Shown here: piece by piece, positions 51,468 to 60,598 of the stretch
Position numbering within the stretch: position 1 is the first letter of the stretch
How the letters are laid out: each line of letters begins with the position of its first letter
Assembly: GCA_036378435.1 (NCBI GenBank)
Contig: DASUWK010000057.1
Span: 1-62,909 of the forward strand
Length of the DNA: 62,909 nucleotides
Reading direction: 5' to 3'
Origin: DASUWK01 sp036378435
Lineage (GTDB): Bacteria > Chloroflexota > Dormibacteria > Dormibacterales > Dormibacteraceae
Notes under the pieces: generated by a model
Databases searched by the model: none
What the model saw: only the letters and a program-made list of their open reading frames with translations
What the model was told of the DNA's origin: nothing
Translations under genes and position numbers: made by a program

Positions 51468-52623
51468 ACTGCGTCAGCAGGGCCGCCTGCGCGAGCGTCC
51501 CGCCGATCAGCCAGGAAGCCTGCAGCCAGGGCAGGCGCGCACCCCACGCGCCCAGGGCCATGAGCGGAGGGAACGCGACCAGCGCGTAGCGACCGGCGGA
51601 AGGGATCGGGTCTCCCGCCGGTTCCACGCCGCTGACCGAGATGGCGAGCACGCCGAGGCTGAAGAGGGTGAGCGCGACCGGCAGGCGGCGCGCCGCTACG
51701 AGCGTCACGACCAGCAGGAGCAGCACGCAGCCGAGGTCGGCCACCAGGATGCCCTGGGTGTAGCTGTACCGCGGGGCGGCGACCAGCGCGGCGAACGCCA
51801 GGTGCAGCGCCGACCACGGCGCCGCCGGATGCCGGTTCCATAGCGCCTCCGAATGCAGAGGCGCCAGCGGCTGACCCCAGCGCCACCAGCAGTACCCGAG
51901 CCAGACGCCGGTCCCGGCCGGAACCGCGGCTGCCGCGAGAAACCCCGAGCCCAGCGCTCGCACGGTCAAGGGCCCGCCACGGGCCTGCCGCGCCCACTCC
52001 CAGACGAGCGGCAGGAAGAGCGCCAGGCCCAGGGGCCGGGTGAGGCTCGCGAGCGCCGCCGCTGCCGCCGCCGCCGCCCACAGCCTCTCGCGAGCGAAGT
52101 AGATGGCGAACACCGCCAGCGCCAGAAAGACGCTCTCGGAATAGCCGGCGACCAGGAAATACGCGAACGGATAAGCGACCACGGCCAGGGCGGCGGCCAC
52201 CGGCGCCCGCTCCCCGAGCTCGCGGCGGGCCAGCAGCGCGACGCCCCACAGCGCAGCCAGGTCGGCGAGGTTCGCGATCACGAGCGCTTCCTCGCGGACG
52301 TGCGCTCCTCCTCCGAGCAGCGTCGCGGCTTTGATCAGCAGCGGATAGAGCGGGTAGAAGCCGGTGATCCCGGGTGACCAGTACCCCTGCAGCGCGATGG
52401 TCTGGAACCAGCCCGAGTCCCAGTGGACCCAGCGCCCCACCAGGCCGGGCGCGAAGCACCCGGGGCCGGTGCCGCAGAGCGGGACCGCCGGGGTTGGGAA
52501 GAACGACACGTGGAAGTAGGTGAACGCGGCGTAAGCGACCCGCGTCCCGACCCACACCGCCAGCGCGAGCCCGAGCATGGTCAGCCAGGCGGGCCTGGCC
52601 GGCCGCGGAGCTTCAGCCTTCAC
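51442..52623 (-). CDS. Multi-pass membrane mannosyltransferase-like protein (PIG-V-like)
   Basis: 393 aa with about nine spans. HWDSGWFQTIALQGYW and FYPLYPLLIKA are the first-loop motifs of PIG-V-type GT-C enzymes that use lipid-linked mannose. WD-SGW is the likely catalytic loop. Start overlaps the upstream gene by 4 nt (ATGA). A lipid-linked-mannose donor fits the mannose-based locus. Last gene of the minus-strand run from the right edge. Confidence 0.82.
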   Translation of the reverse strand: MKAEAPRPARPAWLTMLGLALAVWVGTRVAYAAFTYFHVSFFPTPAVPLCGTGPGCFAPGLVGRWVHWDSGWFQTIALQGYWSPGITGFYPLYPLLIKAATLLGGGAHVREEALVIANLADLAALWGVALLARRELGERAPVAAALAVVAYPFAYFLVAGYSESVFLALAVFAIYFARERLWAAAAAAAALASLTRPLGLALFLPLVWEWARQARGGPLTVRALGSGFLAAAAVPAGTGVWLGYCWWRWGQPLAPLHSEALWNRHPAAPWSALHLAFAALVAAPRYSYTQGILVADLGCVLLLLVVTLVAARRLPVALTLFSLGVLAISVSGVEPAGDPIPSAGRYALVAFPPLMALGAWGARLPWLQASWLIGGTLAQAALLTQFMAWNWTG

Positions 52624-54227
52624 CAGTGGGCGTCTGAGGAGATGTCGTGGTCCCAGACCAGGATCGTGTAGCCGGCGACGTGGTAGGTCTGGGCCGGCGG
52701 CCCGAACGTGGCCGTGGCCGTGTCCAGGTAGATGCCGAGGTCGCCGGCGGCGTCAGCGGCGGCTGCGGTCGCGGCTTCGCGAAAGAAGACGAAGCGCGCG
52801 CCGGCGGAGGCGGGCCCTGGCTCGTACCAGGCCCGGTCGACCGACCAGGGCATCGGCGCCAGCCTTCCGGCGTCCGCCCGCAGCGGGCGCACCTGGAGGC
52901 GGCCGTCGCTCTCGACGGTCGAGTAGTTGGCGTCCCAATAGGGGGCGTAGCCGCGCTGGTACCCGTTCGCCTCCAGATAGGCCAGCACCGGGATCACCGT
53001 CGAAGGCGGCGCCGGCGGCTGCTGAAGGGTCGACGCGATGCCGCCGAGCCTCACGGCGGCGATCAACAGCGCCGCGGCGAGAGCGGCCGCGGCCGGCAGC
53101 GGCCCGCGAGCCACCGCCGCCGCGCACAGCCGCCCGACCACGATCGTCGCCATCACGGCCGCCGGCACCAGGTAGCGCGCGCTCAAGGGGATGGTCGAGC
53201 GGTCGGTGCCGGCGTAGGCGAGGAACCCGCCCACGGCCGCCAGCGGCAGCAGGGCGTCGAGCCGTGCGACCGGCGCGGGATCGCGGGCATAGCGTGCGAG
53301 CGCCACCCCCAGGGCCAGCGCGACCAGAACCCAGAAGAGGGCGGCTGAAACCGTCGCCGCGACGCCGGACGGCCCGAACGGCGCCAGCAGGAAGTTGGCG
53401 TTGGTCAGCGCCTGCGCCAGGTGCGAGCGTGGATGGACCAGCGCGAGGTGAACTGGCACGCCGAGGATCTGCAGCCCGCCGAGCGTGCTGAGGGCCTTCT
53501 CGCCCAGCTCGAAGCCGGCCAAGCCCAGCCCGCCGGCCAGCGCCGGCCAGCCGCCACGCCCGGCGACCAGCTCGGCCAGGCCGCAGAGCAGGAGCGGCGC
53601 CGCGCCCAGGACGACGATGAGAGGGTCGCCAAGTGCTGTGAACGCGATGAGCAGGCCGGCGCCCAGCGCACGCACCAACTGCCGGCCTTCTCCGGCGACC
53701 GCATTGAAAACCAGCAGCGGAGCCCAGACAGCGCCGATGTGCGCGATGCCGGGCGCCAGCACGGCGTAGCCCCAGAGGCCGGGGACGGCGACCAGCAGGA
53801 TCGCCACCACCCAGGCGCCGGCCAGGCCGCCTCGCACCGTCGAACCGCGCCCGGCGGTCCAGGCCGCGAGCAGGGCCGACCCCAGATACAGCGCCGTCGG
53901 CACTGTGTAGACCAGGCCGCCGGCAATGCCGCGCAGAGCGACCGCCGGGATGAAGAACGGCACCTCGGAGGTCAGGAACGTGTCCTGCGGGAGGATCCAG
54001 CCACGCAGGGTCCAGTTGCCGTGCAGCACCGCGCTGGCCTGCAGCACGGGCGTCGCGTTGTCGGAGTTGCGCACCCCGAAGTGCGCCAGGTGCTCCAGCG
54101 GGATGCCGGCCAGGGCCAGGGCCAGGGCCAGCGCCACCCAGGCGGCGGGCGCGACCAGGCCGCGTGGGCTGGACAGGGCGGCGACCTTCGCCCTGAGGGA
54201 GGTCGTGACGGCCGCGCTCGGGTTCAA
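52620..54227 (-). CDS. Large multi-pass membrane protein, GT-C-like, unassigned
   Basis: 535 aa, about eleven hydrophobic spans; an early acidic loop (FGVRNSDNATPVLQAS) could be the catalytic Asp loop of a GT-C fold. A soluble C-terminal domain of about 120 residues (VIPVLAYLEANGYQRGYAPYW...) ends the chain. No family recognised with confidence. ATGA overlap with the PIG-V-like gene supports joint work in the membrane. Confidence 0.72.
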   Translation of the reverse strand: MNPSAAVTTSLRAKVAALSSPRGLVAPAAWVALALALALAGIPLEHLAHFGVRNSDNATPVLQASAVLHGNWTLRGWILPQDTFLTSEVPFFIPAVALRGIAGGLVYTVPTALYLGSALLAAWTAGRGSTVRGGLAGAWVVAILLVAVPGLWGYAVLAPGIAHIGAVWAPLLVFNAVAGEGRQLVRALGAGLLIAFTALGDPLIVVLGAAPLLLCGLAELVAGRGGWPALAGGLGLAGFELGEKALSTLGGLQILGVPVHLALVHPRSHLAQALTNANFLLAPFGPSGVAATVSAALFWVLVALALGVALARYARDPAPVARLDALLPLAAVGGFLAYAGTDRSTIPLSARYLVPAAVMATIVVGRLCAAAVARGPLPAAAALAAALLIAAVRLGGIASTLQQPPAPPSTVIPVLAYLEANGYQRGYAPYWDANYSTVESDGRLQVRPLRADAGRLAPMPWSVDRAWYEPGPASAGARFVFFREAATAAAADAAGDLGIYLDTATATFGPPAQTYHVAGYTILVWDHDISSDAHW

Positions 54228-55384
54228 GCGGCCCCCGCGCGCCGGGCCGCCGCGTATCGATGGGCTTCTGCGACGACCTCCGAGGAGCGCTCCCAGCTGA
54301 AGGCGCGGGCGCCCTGCAGCCCCTGGCGGCCGAGCGACTCGCGGAACGCGGCGTCGGTCAGCACACGCCCGAGCAGGTCTCGCAGCGCCTCCGCATCGGC
54401 CGGGTCGAAGCGCGCCTCGGGCCAGGTGACGATCTCCGGCAGGGAGGTCGCGTCGCTCACCAGCACCGGGGCGCCGGCGCGCATCGCCTCGAGCGCGGTC
54501 AGCCCGAAGCCCTCGTGCAGGGACGGCTGCACGAGCGCCGCGCAGGAGCGGTACAGGTCCGCCAGGACCCCGTCCGGCAGGTACCCGCCGACCAGCGTGC
54601 CCGCGGCGATGCCGAACCGGTCGAGCTCAGCGTGCAGCTGCCGGGTCTCGTGCGGCGGATGCCTCCCGGCGATGACCAGCTGATGCCGCGACCTCAGCTC
54701 CGCCGGCAGCATGGAGATTGCTTCCAGCAGGACCACCACGTTCTTGCGGAAGTCCATCCCGCCGACGTAGACGACGAAGTCGGGCCGCAGCGCCGGCAGG
54801 GCCCGCCGGGCGCGCTCGAAAGCCGCCGCGCGATCCGGGTCGGGCGAGAACGCGGGGCCGCAGTCCTCGTAGCTGACGAAGAGCCTCTCCTCCGGGATCC
54901 CCAAGATGGTCTGCGCCTCGCGCGCCGCGCTCTTTGAGATGGCGACGACGGCGTCGGCCCCGCGCACCAGCTCCAGCCGCGTCATGTAATAGCGGCGGCC
55001 GTGCGCCTCGGTGAGGTAGCGGTCGGGATAGGTGAGGGGGATGAGATCGTGCAGCGTCACGACGAGCGCAACGTCTGCTGCCTGCGCCCAGACCGGCCAG
55101 ATCTCGTCCACGTTCATGAACTCGAACGGCGACATCACGTGGTAGACCAGGCCGCCGTCGCCGTCAGGGCGCTGCGCGGACGGGGCGACGCTGGTCAGGG
55201 CGCCGAGGCGGCTCAGGGTTTCCGGCAGCGCGAGGCGCGGGCTGCAGCTCAGCTGCGCCACTGCGCCCGGGCGGAGCTTCACCAGCGCTTCCGCCTGCTC
55301 GGTGACGTAGCGGCTCAGGCCGCGGCCGGCCGAGGTCGCGGACTGCGCCCCCTGGACTCCGAGGGCGACGACGGGCGGCCTCAC
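54224..55384 (-). CDS. GT4 glycosyltransferase
   Basis: 386 aa. GTG 55384 overlaps the small coiled-coil gene stop (GTGA). SAGRGLSRYVTEQAEAL, LHDLIPLTYPDRYL, VVYVGGMDFRKNVVVLL and PSLHEGFGLTALEAMRAGAPVL are the donor and acceptor motifs. The longer frame up to 55624 is not supported. Likely a mannosyltransferase-type enzyme, exact linkage unknown. Confidence 0.87.
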   Translation of the reverse strand: MRPPVVALGVQGAQSATSAGRGLSRYVTEQAEALVKLRPGAVAQLSCSPRLALPETLSRLGALTSVAPSAQRPDGDGGLVYHVMSPFEFMNVDEIWPVWAQAADVALVVTLHDLIPLTYPDRYLTEAHGRRYYMTRLELVRGADAVVAISKSAAREAQTILGIPEERLFVSYEDCGPAFSPDPDRAAAFERARRALPALRPDFVVYVGGMDFRKNVVVLLEAISMLPAELRSRHQLVIAGRHPPHETRQLHAELDRFGIAAGTLVGGYLPDGVLADLYRSCAALVQPSLHEGFGLTALEAMRAGAPVLVSDATSLPEIVTWPEARFDPADAEALRDLLGRVLTDAAFRESLGRQGLQGARAFSWERSSEVVAEAHRYAAARRAGAA

Positions 55385-55605
55385 TCCCCGGCCGGCGGCA
55401 TTTTCTGCTCGCGCAGCGCTCTGACCTCCTGACGCAGGCGCTCGACCTCGGCCTCGAGGTCGCGGACCGAGCGGTTCAGATGCGCGAAGCCCTCGTACAT
55501 GGGCTCGGTCACGAAGTCGATCACCCGATCCCCTTCGTCGCGGCCGACGGCCCAGCCGAGGGGCCTGCCGATTCGGCGCGCCAGGCGGCGCCAGGGGGTC
55601 GACAT
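55381..55605 (-). CDS. Small basic coiled-coil protein
   Basis: 74 aa, unknown. Basic start (WRRLARRIGRPLG), then a likely coiled coil VRDLEAEVERLRQEVRALREQ at about residues 47-67. ATG 55605 starts 3 bases after the preceding stop and its stop overlaps the next gene (GTGA), so it is locked into the operon. The same basic-helix-then-coiled-coil layout is seen at the N-terminus of the methyltransferase at 29789, so it could be a docking or chain-length helper. Confidence 0.7.
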   Translation of the reverse strand: MSTPWRRLARRIGRPLGWAVGRDEGDRVIDFVTEPMYEGFAHLNRSVRDLEAEVERLRQEVRALREQKMPPAGE

Positions 55606-55608
55606 CGC

Positions 55609-57333
55609 CTAAGGATGCCACCACACGTAGACGCCGCCCTCTTGCTCGGGTGCACGCCCGAGCAGGTCCGTGAAGAAGGCCACCTCGATCGCCTCGGCCG
55701 AGGCGGGGGCGGTGGGCAGAACGCCCGCGGTCTGCGTCGGTCCCACGATCACTGCCGAGGCGCCGAGGGCCCGGAGATCAGCAAGCAGGGCCGAGCGCTC
55801 GGCGGGCGTCAGCGCCGGCGCCGGCCGGCCCAGCTCGATCTGCGTGAGGGCGTCGACCAGCGGCGACGACGGCGCGCCGAAGGTGTTCGGCGGGAAGAAC
55901 CCGAGGCCGCCAGGCTGCCGGAAGCGCAGGCCGCCCGCCGCCTGCCAGCGCATGCCGCGCGCACCGCTGGCCGGCCCGAGCACGACGACGGAGCCGTCGG
56001 GGATCGCCCGCTCGGCGCTGGTCGTGAAGAAAGCCGGGACGGGATCCGCCGTGGTCGTGAAGCCGCCCGGCTGGAGCAGCGGCAGCAGCGCCAGGCCAGC
56101 CGCGGCGACCGTCGCGACCCGCAGCGGGGCCTCGCGGCGGCGCAGCCCGGCGTCGACCAGCAGGCCCAGCACGAGGGCCAGGAACAGGTAGCCGAACACC
56201 ATCATCCGGCTAGGCAGCACGTTCTGCATCAACGGCAGCTTCGCGATATACCGCCAGGGCAGCCTCAACAGGGTGTCGCGGCCGCCGAGGTGGAGCGAGG
56301 GGCCCATGGAGAGCAGCGCGGTGCCGAGGAACGCGAGCGCCGCCCACCACATCTCACGCCGGCGCCGCAGCAGCACTACCGCGAGCAGCAAAAGCAGAAG
56401 CAGAGGCACGCCGACGTAGGCGTTGTTCTCGGCCCCGTTACCCGTGAACTGCGCGACGACGGCGGCCGCGCGCGAGGTGGAGAACACGAGCCCCGACGGC
56501 GGTGTGACGAAGGCCAGCAGGTCGGAGACATAGGTGTTCGGAGCCTGCACGAAGCCGGTCAGCCGGCCGGGCCCCCGTAGCTCGAAATAGAGCGGCACCG
56601 CGGCCAGCAGCACGAACGTGATCAACGCCACCGTCAGCTCCGAGGCCGCGCGCGGCCAGCGCTCGCGGATCTGCCGCCGGCGGCTCAGCGCCAGCAGCAG
56701 GACGAAACCGCAGGCGGAGATCACCGCGGCCACCGCCAGGACCTCCTCGGCCGTGAGCAACAGCGCCACGGCGCTGAAGCCCAGCAGGAATCCCGGCCAG
56801 GGCCAGGCCCAGCGCTGGCGCACCAGGATCTCGTGCCAGGCTATGAGCATCACGGGGGGAAAGGCCGCGGCCAGGATCAAGGGGAGGTGGCCTCCCTGGT
56901 GGGCGAACATGTACGGGCTGAAGCCGTACAGGAGGCCACCCGCGAACGCCGGCAGAGGGTTGTCGACGAAGCGGAGAAGCGCCAGCATCGCCAGCCAGGC
57001 GGCTAGCGGGAAGGCCGCCGTAGCCAGCAGGTTGTAGGACACGATCGGTCCGGCGACCAGCGTCAGCGGAGCGGCGACCAGCGACGGAAAGACGAGGGAC
57101 GGGTTCCAGAGCGTGTTGAGGACGACCGGGTAATGGATGTAGGTCGTGAGGAGAGGGTCGTGGTGATGGAGCAGCGCGAAGGGGTTCCAGGCGAGGTACC
57201 ACATCATGATCTCGGCGTCGCCGGGGCCCCCGATCCAGGCGCTCGAACCAGTGCCGAGGGCTGAGCGGAACACGTAGACGGCCAGCGCCGAGTAGGCGAG
57301 GAGCGCCCCGCCCAGCCACAGGGCCCGCCTCAC
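55609..57333 (-). CDS. Large multi-pass membrane protein, GT-C/O-antigen-ligase-like, unassigned
   Basis: 574 aa with about ten to eleven spans in the first 430 residues. An early loop GGPGDAEIMMWYLAWNPFALLHHHDP has the acidic residues of a GT-C enzyme. The C-terminal 130 residues are soluble (VVVLGPASGARGMRWQAAG...). This layout matches the neighbour at 52620, and the two may be distant paralogues. ATGA overlap with the upstream glycosyltransferase. Confidence 0.72.
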   Translation of the reverse strand: MRRALWLGGALLAYSALAVYVFRSALGTGSSAWIGGPGDAEIMMWYLAWNPFALLHHHDPLLTTYIHYPVVLNTLWNPSLVFPSLVAAPLTLVAGPIVSYNLLATAAFPLAAWLAMLALLRFVDNPLPAFAGGLLYGFSPYMFAHQGGHLPLILAAAFPPVMLIAWHEILVRQRWAWPWPGFLLGFSAVALLLTAEEVLAVAAVISACGFVLLLALSRRRQIRERWPRAASELTVALITFVLLAAVPLYFELRGPGRLTGFVQAPNTYVSDLLAFVTPPSGLVFSTSRAAAVVAQFTGNGAENNAYVGVPLLLLLLLAVVLLRRRREMWWAALAFLGTALLSMGPSLHLGGRDTLLRLPWRYIAKLPLMQNVLPSRMMVFGYLFLALVLGLLVDAGLRRREAPLRVATVAAAGLALLPLLQPGGFTTTADPVPAFFTTSAERAIPDGSVVVLGPASGARGMRWQAAGGLRFRQPGGLGFFPPNTFGAPSSPLVDALTQIELGRPAPALTPAERSALLADLRALGASAVIVGPTQTAGVLPTAPASAEAIEVAFFTDLLGRAPEQEGGVYVWWHP

Positions 57334-58526
57334 CGGGAGGCGGCCAGCTGGACGAACAGCTCGTGGTACCGGTCGACGACCGCGTCGAGCGTGTAGCGCT
57401 CCAGCAGGCGCCGGCGGCCGGCCTCGCCCAGCTCCCGGCGACGTGCCGGTGAAGCGGCCAGCTCTTGCAGAGCCCCGGCCAGCGGCTCCACCTGGCCGTA
57501 GGGGACCAGCACACCGAGCCTGCCTCCGTCCGTGAGCTCGCGCTGGGCGGGTCCGTCGCCCAGCACGACCGGCTTGGACTGGGCCCAGGCCTCGAGGGTG
57601 GTGATCCCGAACGATTCGTAGGCCGACGGCGACGCGAAAACGTCGCAGTCCGCCATGATCGACGCCTTCAGCCGCTCGTCCACGCCGTCCAGCAGGATGA
57701 CGCGTTCATCGCCGCGGGCGAGGCGGCGGATCTCCGCCGAGTACGGCGTGACCGATCCTGCGATCACGAGCCGCGCATCTGGAAGCCGCGGGAGCGCGCG
57801 GATGAGGACGTCGATGCCCTTGTGCGAGCCCTGCTGGCCCACATAGGCGATCACGAAATCGCCAGGCCCGAGGCCGCGCTCCGCCCGGAAGGCGCCCAGC
57901 GTCGCGGTGGCCGGGTCGATGCCCTCCGGGATGCAATGGGTCCGCTCCTCCGGCGCGCCGTGGTCGACCAGCCAGCGCCGCTCGCCAGGCGTGAGGGCCA
58001 CCGTGGCGGCCGCCCGCCGGCTGAGCGCCAGCAGGTTCGGCCGGTGGTAGCCCCACGCGTCCTCGGGATGGACCGCGCCCAGGAGGACCACCGGCAGCCG
58101 GTCGGGGCGGAAGGCGTAGTTCAGATGGTTCAACGGGAAGCTGGCGGCGAAGACCGCGTCGGCCGGGGTCGCGGCGGCCGCCCGGCGCAGCGCCGGCGCG
58201 ATCGGCCCCTGGTACAGGGTGCGCAGACGGTCGTTGCCGGGCAGTCGCAGGCGCCAGGCGACGCCTTGAGCGACGCGAAGAGGCGGCGCCCAGCGTGTGT
58301 CGACCGCGAAGCGCCGCACACGGACGCCGTTCTGCACCTCGTCCGCCCGGATGGGCACGGTGGGGAGCCGCCGGTCGCGGAAGTTCTCGTTCGTGAAGGC
58401 GTTGGTGGTCAGCACGGTCACGTCGAATCCGTGCCGAGCCACCAGCCGCTCGGCGAGGTCGCGCACGGCGAACTCGACGCCGCCGACCGCCGGCGGATAG
58501 CCGTGGACGAGGACCAGCAGTCTCAA
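57330..58526 (-). CDS. GT4 glycosyltransferase
   Basis: 398 aa. TTG 58526 overlaps the upstream stop (TTGA) and gives LRLLVLVHGYPPAVGGVE. VIAYVGQQGSHKGIDVLI and SPSAYESFGITTLEAWAQSKPVV are the donor motifs. The much longer upstream frame is a GC artefact over the neighbouring gene. Confidence 0.87.
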   Translation of the reverse strand: MRLLVLVHGYPPAVGGVEFAVRDLAERLVARHGFDVTVLTTNAFTNENFRDRRLPTVPIRADEVQNGVRVRRFAVDTRWAPPLRVAQGVAWRLRLPGNDRLRTLYQGPIAPALRRAAAATPADAVFAASFPLNHLNYAFRPDRLPVVLLGAVHPEDAWGYHRPNLLALSRRAAATVALTPGERRWLVDHGAPEERTHCIPEGIDPATATLGAFRAERGLGPGDFVIAYVGQQGSHKGIDVLIRALPRLPDARLVIAGSVTPYSAEIRRLARGDERVILLDGVDERLKASIMADCDVFASPSAYESFGITTLEAWAQSKPVVLGDGPAQRELTDGGRLGVLVPYGQVEPLAGALQELAASPARRRELGEAGRRRLLERYTLDAVVDRYHELFVQLAASR

Positions 58527-59650
58527 GCCGGGAGCAGTGTTTGCAGCGCCTCGGTGAAAGCCGCCGCGAAGCGCGCGCGGCCGAAACGGCGCTCCGCGGT
58601 CTGGCGCGCCGCCGCGGCCAGGCGGTTGCGCAGCGCGTGGTCGGCGGTCAGCTCCTCCGTCGCGGCGCGCAGCGCGTGCCGGGTTCGCCAGAGCCTGCCG
58701 TCCTGGCCGTCGGTCACGATCTCCAGCTGGCCTCCAGCGGCGCAGACGGCGGGCACCGCGCCGTGCCCCATCGCCTCTGCGGTGGTCATCCCGAAATGCT
58801 CGGCACGCTCGGGTTCGGCGGACTCGTCGACCTCGAAACCGGACGCGTGCCAGTAGATCGACGCCCGCGCATAGAGGTCCTGCAGCCCCGCGTAGGTGGC
58901 GTCCGGGTGGAGGCGTACGGGGTAGCCGGCGGCGAGGCTCCGGATGCGCTCGAAGTAGCCCCGGTGCTGCGCGTCCCGGTGCACCGAGCCGGCGAGGTGA
59001 AGCTCCCAGCCTCGGAGGCCGCCGTCGACCAGTCGGCGGAACTCTTCGACCATCACGTCCTGGCGCTTGCCGTGGCCGCCGCTGAAGAAGCGGCCGACGG
59101 ACAGGATCAGCCGCTCCTTCCGAGCAGCTTCTGGTCGGCGCTCGGGCAGGTCGATCGGCGGATTGACAACCTGCGCATCGCGGTGCCAGTACTCCGTCAC
59201 CCAGCGCCGGACGTACTCGGATTGGCAGACGACGGCGTCGAAGCCTGCCACCTCGGGCCCGGGATCTCGATACGGGAACTGGCACAGCATCACGTTCCGA
59301 GGCCCCGCCGGCGCCACCGGTATGGCGTAGACCATCGGCAGGAAGAGGTCGTGGGCGGCGCCTGTGCGACGCCCCTGCGCGCTCAGGATGCGGTTCCGCA
59401 GCGGGCGCAGCACGGCGACCTGGTTGGCCGCCCGGTGCAGAGGGGTGACGCGCCTGAGAGTCGAACGCAGGCTCAAGCCCTCGAGGTCGACGTCGAGCCG
59501 GGCGCGCACCTCGGCGGCGTCGATCGGGACCGGCGCCACGATCTGCACGTCCAGCTCGGGGCGCGCGTCCTTCAGCGCCCGCGCGGCGCACGCGAGGTAC
59601 TTCTCACCCCCGCCGTAGACGGTGCCGAAGTAAGGGGAGTAGAAGCCTAC
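58523..59650 (-). CDS. GT4 glycosyltransferase with GTA at its N-terminus
   Basis: About 375 aa. Homology begins GFYSPYFGTVYGGGEKYL, the usual start of this group, and later has LILSVGRFFSGGHGKRQDVMV and ERAEHFGMTTAEAMGHGAVPAV. The codon at the expected start is GTA 59650, overlapping the GT2 TAG stop (GTAG). No ATG, GTG or TTG lies close by; the open frame to 59917 lies inside the GT2 gene without homology. Confidence 0.83.
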   Translation of the reverse strand, partial: VGFYSPYFGTVYGGGEKYLACAARALKDARPELDVQIVAPVPIDAAEVRARLDVDLEGLSLRSTLRRVTPLHRAANQVAVLRPLRNRILSAQGRRTGAAHDLFLPMVYAIPVAPAGPRNVMLCQFPYRDPGPEVAGFDAVVCQSEYVRRWVTEYWHRDAQVVNPPIDLPERRPEAARKERLILSVGRFFSGGHGKRQDVMVEEFRRLVDGGLRGWELHLAGSVHRDAQHRGYFERIRSLAAGYPVRLHPDATYAGLQDLYARASIYWHASGFEVDESAEPERAEHFGMTTAEAMGHGAVPAVCAAGGQLEIVTDGQDGRLWRTRHALRAATEELTADHALRNRLAAAARQTAERRFGRARFAAAFTEALQTLLPA

Positions 59651-60585
59651 CGAGGCGATAACAGGCGCTCCCAGTCGGCGTCCGGGACCCGGCGACGAAG
59701 CCTGGTCCGCAGGCGCTGGCCCGTGATGTAGGGCAGGTTGCGCAGCAACGAACGCAGCACCCGGCCGTGGATGCCGGCACGGACGGGATGCCCGGCGCGG
59801 GAGGCCGCCCGGCGCCGTGCGCCTCGCAAGGCCCGCGCCACCATCGCAGAGGGCGCGTTCTTGATGAGCATCAAGACGCGGTTGCGGTCCACGTGGAAGG
59901 TGAAGAAGTCGGACCACTCGCCGCTGGTCGAGGCGTGGACGTGCTCGACGACCGCGGCGGGCTCATAGACGATTCGCCAGCCGCGCAGGCGCATGCGCCA
60001 GCTGAGATCGGTGTCCTCGTAGTACATGTAGAAGCGCTCGTCGAAGAGACCGCAATCATCCAGCGCCTCGCGCCTCAGGAGCGCGGCAGCGCCGCAGAAG
60101 GCGAAGACCTCCTCTCTGAGCCCGTACTGGCCGCCATCCCGCTCGCCTTCGCCCCGATCGGTACCGGCGCCGTCATCGTGCAGGAGCGTCCCCGCGTTCT
60201 GGATCACGTTCGGCCGATCCGCGTAGACGAGCTTCGAGGTCACCGCCCCGGCGCGCTCATCGGACAGCGCCGCGGCCCGCAGGGCGGCCAGGAACCCCGG
60301 ACGGACGCGGGTGTCGTTGTTGAGCAGCACGACGTACGGGTGCTTGGTGGCGCGGATTCCGGCGTTGCAGCCGCCCGCGAAGCCGAGGTTGGAGCTGTTC
60401 GCGACGAGTCGCGCGGCCGGGAAGCGGCTCCGCACCAGCTCGACTGACCCGTCGGTCGACGCGTTGTCGATGACCACGACCTCGAAGCCGCCCTGCACGG
60501 ATTGGCCTTCCAGCGCCTCCAGGCAGGCCGCGAGATGAGAGGCGCCGTTGAAGTTGAGCACCAGGACAGCGAGCTCAGGCTCCAA
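59647..60585 (-). CDS. GT2 glycosyltransferase, rhamnosyltransferase-like
   Basis: 312-aa GT-A enzyme. LAVLVLNFNGASHLAACLEAL, VVVIDNASTDGSVELV, the metal-binding LLNNDTRV and the late MYYEDTDLSWRMRLRGW are classical. TTG start 13 bases after the epimerase stop. Probably transfers a deoxyhexose or mannose. C-terminal about 60 residues are Arg-rich. Confidence 0.89.
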   Translation of the reverse strand: MEPELAVLVLNFNGASHLAACLEALEGQSVQGGFEVVVIDNASTDGSVELVRSRFPAARLVANSSNLGFAGGCNAGIRATKHPYVVLLNNDTRVRPGFLAALRAAALSDERAGAVTSKLVYADRPNVIQNAGTLLHDDGAGTDRGEGERDGGQYGLREEVFAFCGAAALLRREALDDCGLFDERFYMYYEDTDLSWRMRLRGWRIVYEPAAVVEHVHASTSGEWSDFFTFHVDRNRVLMLIKNAPSAMVARALRGARRRAASRAGHPVRAGIHGRVLRSLLRNLPYITGQRLRTRLRRRVPDADWERLLSPR

Positions 60586-60598
60586 GTCCGCGTTGGGC

